The position numbers were made by a program, and so were the translations under genes. Shown piece by piece: positions 21,126 through 30,340 of a DNA stretch of 64,000 nucleotides. This DNA is from Methylobacterium sp. DB0501 (GTDB taxonomy: Bacteria; Pseudomonadota; Alphaproteobacteria; Rhizobiales; Beijerinckiaceae), in contig NZ_JAAKGV010000012.1 of the NCBI RefSeq assembly GCF_011043735.1, positions 1 to 64,000 on the forward strand. Reading direction: 5' to 3'. Numbering within the stretch: position 1 is the stretch's first letter; each line of letters begins with the position of its first letter. The notes beneath the pieces were generated by a model. It did no database searches and was not told where the DNA came from. It saw only the letters and a program-made list of their open reading frames with translations.

Positions 21126-22358
21126 ATGAAACGAGCCCTACGGCGCGCCGGCCTGGCGCTGGCCGCGACCCTGTGCGCGAGTGCGGCGCAGGCGCAAGTG
21201 TCCGACGACGTGGTGAAGATCGGCGTCCTGTCGGACATGAGCGCGTCCCAGGCCGACAGCACCGGCCCCGGCTCGGTCACCGCGGCCCGGATGGCGGTGG
21301 AAGATTTCGGCGGCACGGTGCTGGGCAAGCGGATCGAGGTCGTCTCCGCCGATCACCAGAACAAGCCGGATGTCGGCTCGAACATCGTCCGCCAATGGCT
21401 CGAATTGCAGCAGGTCGACGTCGTGGCCGACGTGCCGACCTCGTCGGTCGCGCTCGCCGTCCAAAACCTCACCCGCGAGCGCGACCGCCTCTTCTTGAAC
21501 TCATCGGCCGGCTCCTCCGACCTGTCCGGCCCGGCCTGCTCGCCGAACGCGATCCACTGGACCTACGACACGTACTCGCTGGCGAACGGTACCGCCGGCC
21601 CGCTGGTCCAGCAGGGCGCCAATTCCTGGTACTTCGTCACCGCCGATTACGCGTTCGGCCACGCGCTGGAGCGCGATACCGGCCAGGCGGTCACCAGGGC
21701 CGGCGGCACGGTGATCGGCTCGGTGCGCCACCCAATGGGGATGGCGGACTTTTCCTCGGCCCTGCTCCAGGCGCAATCCTCGGGCGCCAAGGTAATCGCG
21801 CTCGCCGATCCGGTCGGCGACACCGCGACGGCGGCGAAGCAGGCGGGCGAGTTCGGCATCCAGCAGCAGGGTCAGAAGCTCGTCGGGCTCCTCATCGACG
21901 TGGTCGACCTGCGGGCGATCGGCCTCGAGACCGCGCAAGGAATGCTGCTCACCACCAGCTTCTACTGGGACCGCGACGACGAGACCCGGGCCTTCGCCCA
22001 GCGCTTCCTCAAGCGCCACGGCCGCATGCCGACGCAGTTCCAGGCCGGGGTCTATTCCAGCATCTCCAACTACCTGAAGGCGGTGCAAGCGGCCGGGAGC
22101 GATGCCGCCAAGGCGGTGGTGGCGAAAATGCGCGAGACGCCCGTCAACGACTTCTACGCCAAGAACGGCCGGGTGCGCGAGGACGGCCGCATGGTCCACG
22201 AGATGTACCTGATGCAGGTGAAGGCACCGTCCGAATCGAAGGGCGAGTGGGACCTGCTGAAGCTCGTGGCGACGATCCCCGGCGACCGGGCGTTCCGGCC
22301 GATCGAGGCGGGGAACTGCCCCTATATCGGCAAGACCGAGACGGGAAAGGCCGGCTGA
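21126..22358 (+). CDS. ABC transporter substrate-binding protein, branched-chain amino acid type
   Basis: A 410-residue periplasmic protein of the Leu/Ile/Val-binding (Peripla_BP_6) class. The signal peptide is AGLALAATLCASAAQAQ, cleaved before VSDDVVKIGVLSDMSASQAD. KIGVLSDMS, the GPGSVTAARMAVEDFGG helix and the NPDV-like segment NKPDVGSN are typical. Similar proteins in alphaproteobacteria bind amino acids, amides or aromatic compounds, so the ligand is open. No permease or ATPase gene is beside it; it is an orphan binding protein. An 11-bp inverted repeat follows the gene. Confidence 0.9.
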   Translation: MKRALRRAGLALAATLCASAAQAQVSDDVVKIGVLSDMSASQADSTGPGSVTAARMAVEDFGGTVLGKRIEVVSADHQNKPDVGSNIVRQWLELQQVDVVADVPTSSVALAVQNLTRERDRLFLNSSAGSSDLSGPACSPNAIHWTYDTYSLANGTAGPLVQQGANSWYFVTADYAFGHALERDTGQAVTRAGGTVIGSVRHPMGMADFSSALLQAQSSGAKVIALADPVGDTATAAKQAGEFGIQQQGQKLVGLLIDVVDLRAIGLETAQGMLLTTSFYWDRDDETRAFAQRFLKRHGRMPTQFQAGVYSSISNYLKAVQAAGSDAAKAVVAKMRETPVNDFYAKNGRVREDGRMVHEMYLMQVKAPSESKGEWDLLKLVATIPGDRAFRPIEAGNCPYIGKTETGKAG

Positions 22359-22375
22359 GCGGCGTTGAGAAGGAA

Positions 22376-22419
22376 GCGCCCACGCCAAGTCCGGTGGTGG
22401 AGGTGAACGGCGTGGGCGC
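22376..22419 (+). terminator. inverted repeat after the binding-protein gene
   Basis: GCGCCCACGCC pairs perfectly with GGCGTGGGCGC across a 22-base loop, 17 bases after the stop. There is no T run. The rest of the gap to 22649 shows nothing recognisable. Confidence 0.5.
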
Positions 22420-22649
22420 ATGCCCGTCATCGGGGCAGTGGTCGTGAGCCTAAGCCGAATGGTTGTCGCCGCCATACCCCATTCGGGGGTCTTGCGTCAC
22501 CTCGGGAATGGTGGGCGAGCCCCAGAGCATCGTTCGACGAAGTGGATATCGGCTCGTCGCAGACAATGCGGCAAGATCGAAGCGGCAAGATCGAAAATTG
22601 AGACCAGCGTCCGGTGGCGACGCGATCGGGCGCTGCTCCAGGAGGGCCG

Positions 22650-23204
22650 TCAGGCGTCGTCTTCCTCGGCCAGCGGATACGCCGCCTCGACCACGTAGGG
22701 ACCGCCGCCGACCGAGTCCCGGGCCGAGTACAGGGCCACTCGCCCGGCGATGAATGACAGCCGCGGGAAGACCGGCTGCATCGCCAGGTATTGCGCCACC
22801 CCGTCCGGGCCGGCGCCGCGCTTGAGCCGCGCCAGCGTGACGTGGGGCGTGAAGCGCCGCGTATCGGGCGGGACGCCGAGCTGGCGCAGGATGCGCTCGT
22901 GCTCGGCCTGCAGCTCGCCGAGGTCGGGATCGGGCTCGACGCGGGCGAAGAGCGAATGCGGCTTCTCGCCGCCGAACACCGCCAGTTCGTCGAGGACGAG
23001 CGTCAGGGGAGGGCGGGGCCGGATCGCGGACAAGGCCTCGGTGATCTCGTCCGCGAGCCCGCCATCGACGTCGCCGATGAAGCGCAGGGTAACGTGGTAA
23101 TCGGCAGGCTCGACCCAGCGGGCCCCGGGCAGGCCGCCCCGGAAGGCGCCGAGCAGGAGCCCGGTCTCGGGCGGGACCTCGATCCCGGTGAACAGCCGCG
23201 GCAT
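22650..23204 (-). CDS. thpR: RNA 2',3'-cyclic phosphodiesterase (LigT/2H family)
   Basis: A 184-residue 2H phosphoesterase. The two catalytic HxTx motifs are HVTLRF (near residue 40) and HVTLARL (near residue 124), at the usual distance. It begins MPRLFTGIEVP, as ThpR proteins do. These enzymes hydrolyse cyclic phosphates on RNA or nucleotides, though the natural substrate is often unclear. It starts four bases after the arylesterase stop, so the two are cotranscribed. Confidence 0.93.
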   Translation of the reverse strand: MPRLFTGIEVPPETGLLLGAFRGGLPGARWVEPADYHVTLRFIGDVDGGLADEITEALSAIRPRPPLTLVLDELAVFGGEKPHSLFARVEPDPDLGELQAEHERILRQLGVPPDTRRFTPHVTLARLKRGAGPDGVAQYLAMQPVFPRLSFIAGRVALYSARDSVGGGPYVVEAAYPLAEEDDA

Positions 23205-23208
23205 GGGC

Positions 23209-23913
23209 TCACGCCCCCTTCCGCAGGCGCGCCAGGAAATCCTCGACGCTCGGCAGGATGCCGGAGACGATCCGGGCGACGCCGTCCTTGGTCGGGTGCA
23301 GGCCGTCCGCGAGGTTGAGGCCGCGGTCGCCCGCGATGCCGTCGAGGAAGAACGGGTAGAGGATCAGGCCGTATCGCGCGGCCAGCCGCGGATAGATCGC
23401 GTCGAAGCGCTTGCCGTAATCGGGCCCGAGATTCGGCGGTGCCCGCATGCCGGCGAGCATCACCGGGATGCCGCGAGCCTTCAGCCTGGCGATGATCGCG
23501 TCGAGGGCCTTCTCGGTGACCGCCGGATCGACGCCGCGCAGCATGTCGTTGGCGCCGAGCTCCAGGATCACCCCGTCGGTCCCGTCCGGCACCGACCAGT
23601 CGACCCGGTCGAGCCCTCCGGTCGCGGTGTCGCCGGACACACCCGCATTGGCGACCGTGACCGCGTGGCCGCGGGCCTTCAGCGCCGCTTCGAGCTGCAT
23701 CGGGAAAGCGGCCGCCGCCGGCAGGCCGTAACCGGCCATCAGGCTGTCGCCCAGGGCGACGAGGTTCAGGGGCCGCGCCCTGGAGGCAGTGTCGGGGACC
23801 CTGGACGTGTCCTGCGCGCGGAGCGGCGTCACGAGCGTCATCAGCACCGAAACGATCAGAAATGCGAGCGCCGCGCGGCGGCCATCATGGCGAACCACCC
23901 TTGCACGGCCCAT
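23209..23913 (-). CDS. arylesterase / SGNH-GDSL hydrolase of the TesA type
   Basis: A secreted 234-residue hydrolase. A hydrophobic signal (ALAFLIVSVLMTLVTPLRAQ) is followed by block I, VALGDSLMAGYGL, with the nucleophile Ser; NAGVSGDT; LELGANDMLRG with the oxyanion Asn; and DGLHPTKDGV with the catalytic Asp-His. The start at MGRARVV is one choice; the frame is open 15 residues further. It lies divergent to an ABC exporter of YbbA/YbbP type, the same arrangement as tesA-ybbAP in Escherichia coli. Confidence 0.92.
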   Translation of the reverse strand: MGRARVVRHDGRRAALAFLIVSVLMTLVTPLRAQDTSRVPDTASRARPLNLVALGDSLMAGYGLPAAAAFPMQLEAALKARGHAVTVANAGVSGDTATGGLDRVDWSVPDGTDGVILELGANDMLRGVDPAVTEKALDAIIARLKARGIPVMLAGMRAPPNLGPDYGKRFDAIYPRLAARYGLILYPFFLDGIAGDRGLNLADGLHPTKDGVARIVSGILPSVEDFLARLRKGA

Positions 23914-24015
23914 ATCGGGCCGACGGGCCGTTTGTCCTGCGTAGGTCCGTCCCAACACGTCACCTCCGGCGGCGACCCTTGAGCGGTCGCCGCGCTACAG
24001 ATCGGCTTTCCCTGC

Positions 24016-24747
24016 ATGACCGACAAGGCCACCGGACCGGCGATCGCGCTCGACGGCGTCGATCTCAGCCTCGGCCGCGGCGCAGCCCGGGTCCATATCC
24101 TCAAGGGCATCTCGCTCGCCGTGGCTCCCGGCGAGGCGGTCGGCCTCGTCGGCCCCTCGGGCTCGGGCAAGTCGACCCTGCTGATGACCATGGCCGGGCT
24201 GGAGCGGCCGGATTCGGGGCGGGTGGTGATCGAGGGAACCGATCTCGCCGGGCTCGACGAGGACGCGCTGGCCCGCTTCCGCGGCCGGCGCATCGGCATC
24301 GTGTTCCAGTCCTTCCACCTCGTGCCGACCATGACGGCGTTGGAAAACGTCGCGCTGCCGCTCGAACTCGCCGATGCGCCCGATGCCCATGTCCGGGCGG
24401 CGCGGGAGCTGGAGGCGGTCGGCCTCGGCCATCGCCTGCACCATTACCCGGCCCAGCTTTCCGGCGGCGAGCAGCAGCGCGTGGCGATCGCCCGGGCGGT
24501 GGCGCCCGAGCCGGCGATCCTCGTCGCCGACGAGCCGACCGGCAACCTCGACGAGGCGACCGGCGCGCAGATCGTCGACCTGCTCTTTTCCCTCAAGCGC
24601 GACCGCGGCGCCACCCTGGTCCTCGTCACCCACGATCCCGGCCTCGCCCGCCTGTGCGACCGCACGGTGCGGCTGCGTTCGGGGTTGATCGACACATCCC
24701 TCGACGCTCGCCCCGACGCGCGTCTCGACGCTCGCGCGAGCGCCTGA
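24016..24747 (+). CDS. ABC transporter ATP-binding protein, YbbA/LolD type
   Basis: A 243-residue ATPase. Walker A GPSGSGKST is at residues 46-54, the Q-loop is in GIVFQSFHLVPTM, the signature LSGGEQQRVAIARA near residue 153, and Walker B ILVADEPTGNLD follows. This subfamily pairs with FtsX-like permeases in lipoprotein or macrolide-type export machines. The permease gene begins four bases downstream. The C-terminal tail has an Asp-Ala-Arg repeat, DARPDARLDARAS. Confidence 0.95.
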   Translation: MTDKATGPAIALDGVDLSLGRGAARVHILKGISLAVAPGEAVGLVGPSGSGKSTLLMTMAGLERPDSGRVVIEGTDLAGLDEDALARFRGRRIGIVFQSFHLVPTMTALENVALPLELADAPDAHVRAARELEAVGLGHRLHHYPAQLSGGEQQRVAIARAVAPEPAILVADEPTGNLDEATGAQIVDLLFSLKRDRGATLVLVTHDPGLARLCDRTVRLRSGLIDTSLDARPDARLDARASA

Positions 24748-24751
24748 CCCC

Positions 24752-27322
24752 ATGCACGGCACGTTCCCGAAGGTCCCCGGACAGCCGTCTCGCCTGCCGC
24801 TCACCTTGCGCCTCGCGATGCGCGAGCTGCGCGGGGGCCTGCGCGGATTCGCGGTGCTGCTCGCCTGCATCGCCATCGGCGTCGCCACCATCGCGGGCGT
24901 CGCATCGCTGTCGCGCTCGCTCTCCGACGGGCTTGCCCGCGAGGGGCGGCGGATCCTCGGCGGCGACATCACCTTCGGGCTGATCCATCGCGAGGCGAGC
25001 CCGCAGGAGAAGGCCTTCCTCGATGCGCGTGGCCGCGTCTCGGTCGTGGGCTTCACCCGCGCCATGGCCTCGGCCGGGGACAAGGGCGCAGCCCTCGTCG
25101 AGCTGAAGGCGGTCGGGCCCGATTACCCGGCGGTCGGCGCGCTGACGACCGAGCCTGCGATGCCGCCGGCCGAGATCTTTGCCCTCCGCGACGGGGCCTA
25201 CGGCGCCGCCGCCGACACGGCGCTGCTGGCTCGCCTCGACCTCAAGCTCGGCGACCGGCTCACCGTCGGCGGGGCCCAGATCGTGCTGCGCACGGTGCTG
25301 ACAGCCGAGCCGGACAAGATCGCCGGCGGCATCGGCTTCGGGCCCCGCCTGATGGTGTCGCTCGACGCGCTCCGGGCCTCGGGGCTCGTTCAGCCCGGCA
25401 GCCTCAACAAGTTCGTCTACCGGGTGACGCTGCCGGAGGGCGACGATGCCGCGGTCGAGACGGCCATGAGCGAGGCCAAGACGGCCCTGCCGGAGGCAGG
25501 CTGGGAGATCCGCTCGCGGCTCAACGCCGATCCGCGCTTCGCCCGCAGCATCGAGCGCTTCACCCAGTTCCTGACCCTGGTCGGCCTCACCGCGCTCCTC
25601 GTCGGCGGCGTCGGCGTCGCCAACGCGGTGCGGGCCTTCGTCGAGCGCAAGCGGGCCTCGATCGCGACCCTCAAGAGCCTCGGCGCCCCCGGCAGCCGGG
25701 TGGTCGGGATCTACCTGACGCAGGTCATGCTGATCGCCGGGATCGGCATCGCCGCCGGCGTCGTCGTCGGCGCGGTGCTGCCCTTCGCGCTCGACGCCGC
25801 CTTCGGATCCCTGCTGCCGCTGCCGCTCAACCCGACGCTGGCGCCGGGCGAGCTGGCGGTCGCCGCCCTCTACGGCGTGCTCACGGCGCTCGCCTTCGCG
25901 ATCGGGCCGCTCGGCCGCGCCCACGACGTCGCGGTCTCGGGGCTGTTCCGCGACACCGTCGATCCGAACCGGCGCTGGCCGCGGCCGTTCTACCTGGCGA
26001 TCCTGGCGCTCGCCCTCGCCGGCCTCGTCGGCCTCGCGCTCGCCACCGCCTACGACCGCGGGGTGGCGCTGATCTTCATCGCGGCGGCCGGCCTCGCCTT
26101 CGGGCTGCTGCGCCTCGTCGCTGCCGGGCTGATGGCGCTCGCCCGCCGCCTGCCGCGCCCGACCAGGGCCGCGCCGCGCCTGGCGCTTGCCAACCTCCAT
26201 CGCCCGGGGGCGCTGACCCCCTCGATCGTGCTGTCGCTCGGGCTCGGGATCACCCTGCTGGTGACCTTGAGCCTGATCGACGCCAACATCACCCGGACGC
26301 TGACCCGTTCGCTGCCGGCCCGGGCGCCGAGCCTGTTCTTCCTCGACATCCCGAGCCGCGACTCGGAGGCGTTCGACCAGTTCCTCGGGCGCGCCGCGCC
26401 CCGGGGCAAGATCGAGCGGGTGCCGATGATGCGGGGGCGGATCACCGCGCTGAACGGCGTGCCGGCCGGCCAGATCAAGGCCGGCGAGGACGCCGCCTGG
26501 GTGCTCGACGGCGACCGCGGCATCACCTACGCGGAAGACCTGCCGGACGGCTCGCGGATCACCGCCGGGCAATGGTGGAAGGGCGAGGAGGCCGGGAAGC
26601 CGCTCGTCTCCTTCGACGACCAGCTCGCCCGCAGCCTCAAGCTCAAGGTCGGCGACACGGTCACCGTCAACGTGCTCGGGCGCAGCCTGACCGTCACGAT
26701 CGCCAACCTGCGCCACGTCGAGTGGCGCAACCTCGGCATCAACTTCGTGATGGTGTTCTCGCCGGGCACCTTCCGGGGGGCGCCGCACAGCGACCTCGCG
26801 ACCCTGACCCTGCCGGAGGGGCCGGACGCCGCCCTCGAGGCCCGCATCCTGCGCGACGCGGCCAGGGAATTTCCCTCGGTGAGCAGCGTGCGGGTGAAGG
26901 ACGCCCTCGACGCGGTCAACGACCTCGTCGGCAAGCTCGTGTTCGCGATCCGCGGCGCCAGCGCGGTGGCGATCGCCACCAGCCTCTTCGTGCTGGCCGG
27001 CGCGCTCGCCGCCGGCCACCGGGCCCGGCTCTACGACGCGGTGGTGCTCAAGACCCTCGGCGCCACGAGGGCGCGCCTGCTCTCCGCCTACGCGATGGAG
27101 TACGGGGCGCTGGGGATCGCCACGGCGCTTTTCGGCCTCGCCGCCGGGACGCTGGCCGGGTGGGTGATCCTCACCAGGGTCATGCACCTCGATTTCGCCC
27201 TCGACCTCTCGGGGGCCGTGCTGGCGGCTTTCCTGGCCGTCGTGGTGGCGATTCTGCTCGGGCTCGCCGGCACTTGGCGCATTTTAAGCCAGATGCCGGC
27301 CCAGTACCTACGTAATCTGTAG
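24752..27322 (+). CDS. FtsX-like ABC transporter permease, YbbP type
   Basis: An 856-residue inner-membrane protein with about ten hydrophobic segments. It has one N-terminal helix (GFAVLLACIAIGVATIAGVA), a large periplasmic domain, a first FtsX domain (VGLTALLVGGVGVANAVRAF, ATLKSLGAPGSRV), several internal helices, a second periplasmic domain, and a C-terminal FtsX domain (AVVLKTLGATRARLL). This is the duplicated-FtsX layout of YbbP. With the upstream ATPase it forms a complete exporter of unknown substrate; the divergent arylesterase suggests a cell-envelope or lipid link. Confidence 0.94.
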   Translation: MHGTFPKVPGQPSRLPLTLRLAMRELRGGLRGFAVLLACIAIGVATIAGVASLSRSLSDGLAREGRRILGGDITFGLIHREASPQEKAFLDARGRVSVVGFTRAMASAGDKGAALVELKAVGPDYPAVGALTTEPAMPPAEIFALRDGAYGAAADTALLARLDLKLGDRLTVGGAQIVLRTVLTAEPDKIAGGIGFGPRLMVSLDALRASGLVQPGSLNKFVYRVTLPEGDDAAVETAMSEAKTALPEAGWEIRSRLNADPRFARSIERFTQFLTLVGLTALLVGGVGVANAVRAFVERKRASIATLKSLGAPGSRVVGIYLTQVMLIAGIGIAAGVVVGAVLPFALDAAFGSLLPLPLNPTLAPGELAVAALYGVLTALAFAIGPLGRAHDVAVSGLFRDTVDPNRRWPRPFYLAILALALAGLVGLALATAYDRGVALIFIAAAGLAFGLLRLVAAGLMALARRLPRPTRAAPRLALANLHRPGALTPSIVLSLGLGITLLVTLSLIDANITRTLTRSLPARAPSLFFLDIPSRDSEAFDQFLGRAAPRGKIERVPMMRGRITALNGVPAGQIKAGEDAAWVLDGDRGITYAEDLPDGSRITAGQWWKGEEAGKPLVSFDDQLARSLKLKVGDTVTVNVLGRSLTVTIANLRHVEWRNLGINFVMVFSPGTFRGAPHSDLATLTLPEGPDAALEARILRDAAREFPSVSSVRVKDALDAVNDLVGKLVFAIRGASAVAIATSLFVLAGALAAGHRARLYDAVVLKTLGATRARLLSAYAMEYGALGIATALFGLAAGTLAGWVILTRVMHLDFALDLSGAVLAAFLAVVVAILLGLAGTWRILSQMPAQYLRNL

Positions 27323-27555
27323 GGTTGTTAATCCTCCGTATGGCCTGCGGCGGATTGACCTTGGGTTTTTCAGTGATCCGACGCGGGTCGGATTCGCTCA
27401 CGCCCTTGTGCGCGCCCGCCGCACCCCACATATTCCCGTCAAGGCGGACGGGCCCGCGAGGGCGAGGCCGCCGATCCGACGCGCAAGCGTCCGAGGGTCG
27501 CGTGAGAACCTCGCACCAGGATCCACGCTAGAGTGAGCTTCCGAAGGAATCTCCC

Positions 27556-28359
27556 ATGGCATTCGAGAACAGCCCGTTCCGGCAGGGCAACGCGAGCGGC
27601 TACGGGGGCCCCACGGGCTACGCCCCGAGCCAGGTCCAGGTCGACCAAGGCCTGCGCGCGTTCATGCTCGGCGTCTACAACAACATGATCGTCGGCCTCG
27701 GTATCTCGGGGTTGGTGGCGGTCGGCATCAACAAGCTCGCGGTGGCGACGTCGCAGGCGGATGCGGTGGCGCGGATCGGCTCGATCCCGCTGACCAGCTT
27801 CGGCCGCACGCTCTACGCCACGCCGCTGATGTGGGTGATCGCGCTCGCGCCGCTCGCCTTCATCTTCCTGTTCTCGTTCCGGATGGACCGGATGTCGGCC
27901 TCGTCGGCCCGCACCACCTTCTTCGCCTTCGCGGCGGTGATGGGTGCGTCGCTCTCGACGCTGCTGCTCCGCTACACCGGCGCGAGCGTGGTCCAGGTCT
28001 TCTTCATCACCGCGGCCGCCTTCGGCGGCTTGAGCCTCTACGGCTACACGACGACCCGCAGCCTCTCAGGCATCGGCTCGTTCCTGGTGATGGGCCTGAT
28101 CGGTCTCGTCATCGCCAGCCTGGTCAACATCTTCCTGGCCTCTTCCGCGCTCCAGTTCGCGATCTCGGTCATCGGCGTGCTGATCTTCGCCGGCCTGACT
28201 GCGTACGACACGCAGAAGCTCAAGGAAATGTACCTCTACGGCAATTTCGACGGTGAGACCGCCGCGAAGGTGTCGGTGGTCGGCGCTCTGACGCTCTACC
28301 TCGACTTCATCAACATGTTCCAGTTCCTGCTCTCGCTGATGGGCAACCGGAACAACTAA
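27556..28359 (+). CDS. Bax inhibitor-1/YccA family membrane protein
   Basis: A 267-residue protein with seven hydrophobic segments. The Gly/Tyr/Pro-rich cytoplasmic N-terminus is followed by RAFMLGVYNNMIVGLGISGL and the family end segment LTAYDTQKLKEMY, then LTLYLDFINMFQFLL. Family members behave as calcium-leak channels or interact with the FtsH protease system; which applies here is unknown. GAAGGAA lies before the ATG. A strong terminator follows. Confidence 0.95.
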   Translation: MAFENSPFRQGNASGYGGPTGYAPSQVQVDQGLRAFMLGVYNNMIVGLGISGLVAVGINKLAVATSQADAVARIGSIPLTSFGRTLYATPLMWVIALAPLAFIFLFSFRMDRMSASSARTTFFAFAAVMGASLSTLLLRYTGASVVQVFFITAAAFGGLSLYGYTTTRSLSGIGSFLVMGLIGLVIASLVNIFLASSALQFAISVIGVLIFAGLTAYDTQKLKEMYLYGNFDGETAAKVSVVGALTLYLDFINMFQFLLSLMGNRNN

Positions 28360-28406
28360 GGCAAGCGAGGCCGGGGCGGGCGACCGCCCCTGACACGCGA
28401 TACGGA

Positions 28407-28438
28407 AGCCCCGGCCGTCCAGGCCGGGGCTTTTTTTT
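28407..28438 (+). terminator. intrinsic terminator after the Bax-inhibitor gene
   Basis: AGCCCCGGCC pairs with GGCCGGGGCT around a five-base loop, followed by eight T residues. It is the clearest intrinsic terminator in the window. Confidence 0.95.
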
Positions 28439-28492
28439 GGGCGGCGACCGGAGCCGATTGACGGCACGGATTGTCTGACTTAGGTCAGCGAC

Positions 28493-29368
28493 ATGCCGAT
28501 CGACGCCGTTTCCCGCATCCGCCGCTTCAACCGGGCCGTGACCGCCGAGGTCGGGGCCCTCGACACCTCGTTCCTCGGCCGCGGCCGGCCGCTCGGCGCC
28601 GCCCGGGTGCTCAACGCCATCGGGCATGGGCGCGGCGAGGTCGGTGCGCTTCGCGACTATCTCGGGCTCGATTCCGGCTTGATGAGCCGGCTCCTGCGCG
28701 GCCTCGAGGAGGAAGGGCTGGTGGTCACGCTGCCTCATCCGGGAGACGCCCGCCGCCGCGTCGCCGCCCTGACCGAAGCCGGCCGCAGGGAATTCGCCGC
28801 CTACGAGGCGCTGTCGAACGCCCAGGCCTCGTCCCTGGTGGAACGCTTCCCGCGCGCCGAGGAACTTCTGCGCGCCATGGACCTCGTCGCCACCGCGCTC
28901 GGCCGTGAGCGGATCGCCGTCGAGGAATGCGACCCGCGCTCCGAGGCGGCCGTCCATTGCCTCACCGAATACTACGCCGAACTCGGTCGGCGCCTCGCGA
29001 CCGGGTTCGACGTCGCGCTCTCCCGCGACCCCGAGGCCGCCGACATGATGCGGCCGCGCGGCGCCTTCCTGGTCGCGCTGTCGGACGGGAGGCCGATCGG
29101 GTGCGTCGGGCTGAAGGGCAAGGGCGGCGAGAGGGCGGAGATCAAGCGCCTCTGGGTCTGCCCCTCCGCCCGCGGCCTCGGACTCGCCCGGCGGCTGATG
29201 AAGGCGGCGGAGGACGCGGCGCGGAATCTCGCGATCACGACCCTGCGGCTCGATTCGAACAGCGCGCTCACCGAAGCGCTGCAGCTCTACCGTCGGACGG
29301 GGTGGGTGGAGATCGACCGGTTCAACGACGATCCGTATCCGGATTTCTTCTTCGAGAAGCGCCTGTGA
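28493..29368 (+). CDS. MarR-GNAT fusion: helix-turn-helix regulator with acetyltransferase domain
   Basis: 291 residues in two domains. Residues 1-145 are a MarR-type winged helix (IRRFNRAVTAEVGALD, LGLDSGLMSRLLRGLEEEGL, then the wing PHPGDARRRVAALTEAGR). Residues about 150-291 are a GNAT domain, with the acetyl-CoA loop seen in VCPSARGLGLARRLMKAAE and LRLDSNSALTEALQLYRRTG. Such fusions are widespread in proteobacteria and actinobacteria; the acetylated substrate and the operator are unknown. The gene stands alone between two transcription units. Confidence 0.92.
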   Translation: MPIDAVSRIRRFNRAVTAEVGALDTSFLGRGRPLGAARVLNAIGHGRGEVGALRDYLGLDSGLMSRLLRGLEEEGLVVTLPHPGDARRRVAALTEAGRREFAAYEALSNAQASSLVERFPRAEELLRAMDLVATALGRERIAVEECDPRSEAAVHCLTEYYAELGRRLATGFDVALSRDPEAADMMRPRGAFLVALSDGRPIGCVGLKGKGGERAEIKRLWVCPSARGLGLARRLMKAAEDAARNLAITTLRLDSNSALTEALQLYRRTGWVEIDRFNDDPYPDFFFEKRL

Positions 29369-29425
29369 CGACCCCGATCCAGGGCGTCCTCCGGTGCCGC
29401 CGCCCTTCGCGTCATCGACGGAGGT

Positions 29426-30124
29426 TCACCCTCGCGCCCCCCGCAGGATCAGCCGGCTCCCCCGCACCTCGTACGAGGCCAGCCGCTCCAGAAAGCTCAT
29501 CCCGAGCAGGTTGACGCTCAAGGCCCCGGGCCGCGTCACCAGGGCGGCCACCCGGGTCTCGCTGATCGCGCCGACCGCCACCGTGTCGAGGACCACCGGC
29601 GCCGCAGCCGTGCGGCCGTTGGCGGTCTGGACCTGGACCCGGTAGGCGGCGGCGCCCGGGCGGATGCCGAGTGCGGCGGCGGTCTCGGCGGTGAGCACCA
29701 CCGCGCTGGCGCCGGTATCGAAGATGAAGGCCTCGGCGCGGCCGTTGACCGTCGCCTGCACGGTGAAGCCGCCATCGACCCGGCGCGCGATCACCACCTC
29801 CTTGCCGGGCCCGGAGACCGGCTGGCCGGGGCTCATCTCGGCCAGCGTCCGGAACGCCATGTCCCGCGCCTGGTCGCGATGGGTGTAGAGCACGGCACCC
29901 CCGGCGCCGACGAGGCCCCAGGCCAGCAGCGCGACCAGCCCCTCGCCGATGCCCGCCCGGAACCGGTGGCCGACGCCGTTCAGCACCATCAGGGCGGCTC
30001 CGCCCGCACCTGCGAGAGCGGCCGCCTCGTCCGGCCGCAGGCCCGCGACCTCGCGCCCGCCGAGATGCGCCAGGGCGGCGGCGCAGGCGAGGAGCAGGAA
30101 CCCGATGCCGACGGCGCCCGGCAC
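29426..30124 (-). CDS. retropepsin-like aspartic protease, clan AA (TIGR02281 type)
   Basis: A 232-residue membrane-anchored protein. Two to three hydrophobic segments occupy the first 85 residues. The protease domain follows, with the active-site motif FIFDTGASAVVLT, then VNLLGMSFLERL near the C-terminus, as in single-domain retropepsins that dimerise. Rhizobial homologues are described as periplasmic-facing. The start is GTG, three bases after the DUF1289 stop. It ends a cobS-DUF1289-protease operon. Confidence 0.9.
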   Translation of the reverse strand: MPGAVGIGFLLLACAAALAHLGGREVAGLRPDEAAALAGAGGAALMVLNGVGHRFRAGIGEGLVALLAWGLVGAGGAVLYTHRDQARDMAFRTLAEMSPGQPVSGPGKEVVIARRVDGGFTVQATVNGRAEAFIFDTGASAVVLTAETAAALGIRPGAAAYRVQVQTANGRTAAAPVVLDTVAVGAISETRVAALVTRPGALSVNLLGMSFLERLASYEVRGSRLILRGARG

Positions 30125-30127
30125 CGG

Positions 30128-30340
30128 TCAGGCGACCGCCGCGGCCGGATCGGGCGCCGGTCCGGCCCCGGCGTCGAGGGCGGCGAGGCGCGCCGGCAGG
30201 GTTGCCATGATCCGCAGCCGCTCGGCCTCGGACAGGGAGCCCCAGGCGGCGATCTCGGCGCCGGTGCGGCCGCAGCCCTCGCACAGGCCGGTGACGGGAT
30301 CGAGGATGCAGAGGCGGATGCAAGGGCTGGAGGCGGGCAT
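30128..30340 (-). CDS. DUF1289 protein, small Cys-rich
   Basis: A 70-residue protein with the four-cysteine pattern SPCIRLCILDPVTGLCEGCG, characteristic of DUF1289 (YdhL-like). The spacing suggests metal or iron-sulfur binding, which is not proven. The helix after it, EIAAWGSLSEAERLRIMATL, is also conserved in the family. Its start overlaps the cobS stop as ATGA. It was too short to be obvious and lies inside a longer open frame. Confidence 0.9.
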   Translation of the reverse strand: MPASSPCIRLCILDPVTGLCEGCGRTGAEIAAWGSLSEAERLRIMATLPARLAALDAGAGPAPDPAAAVA

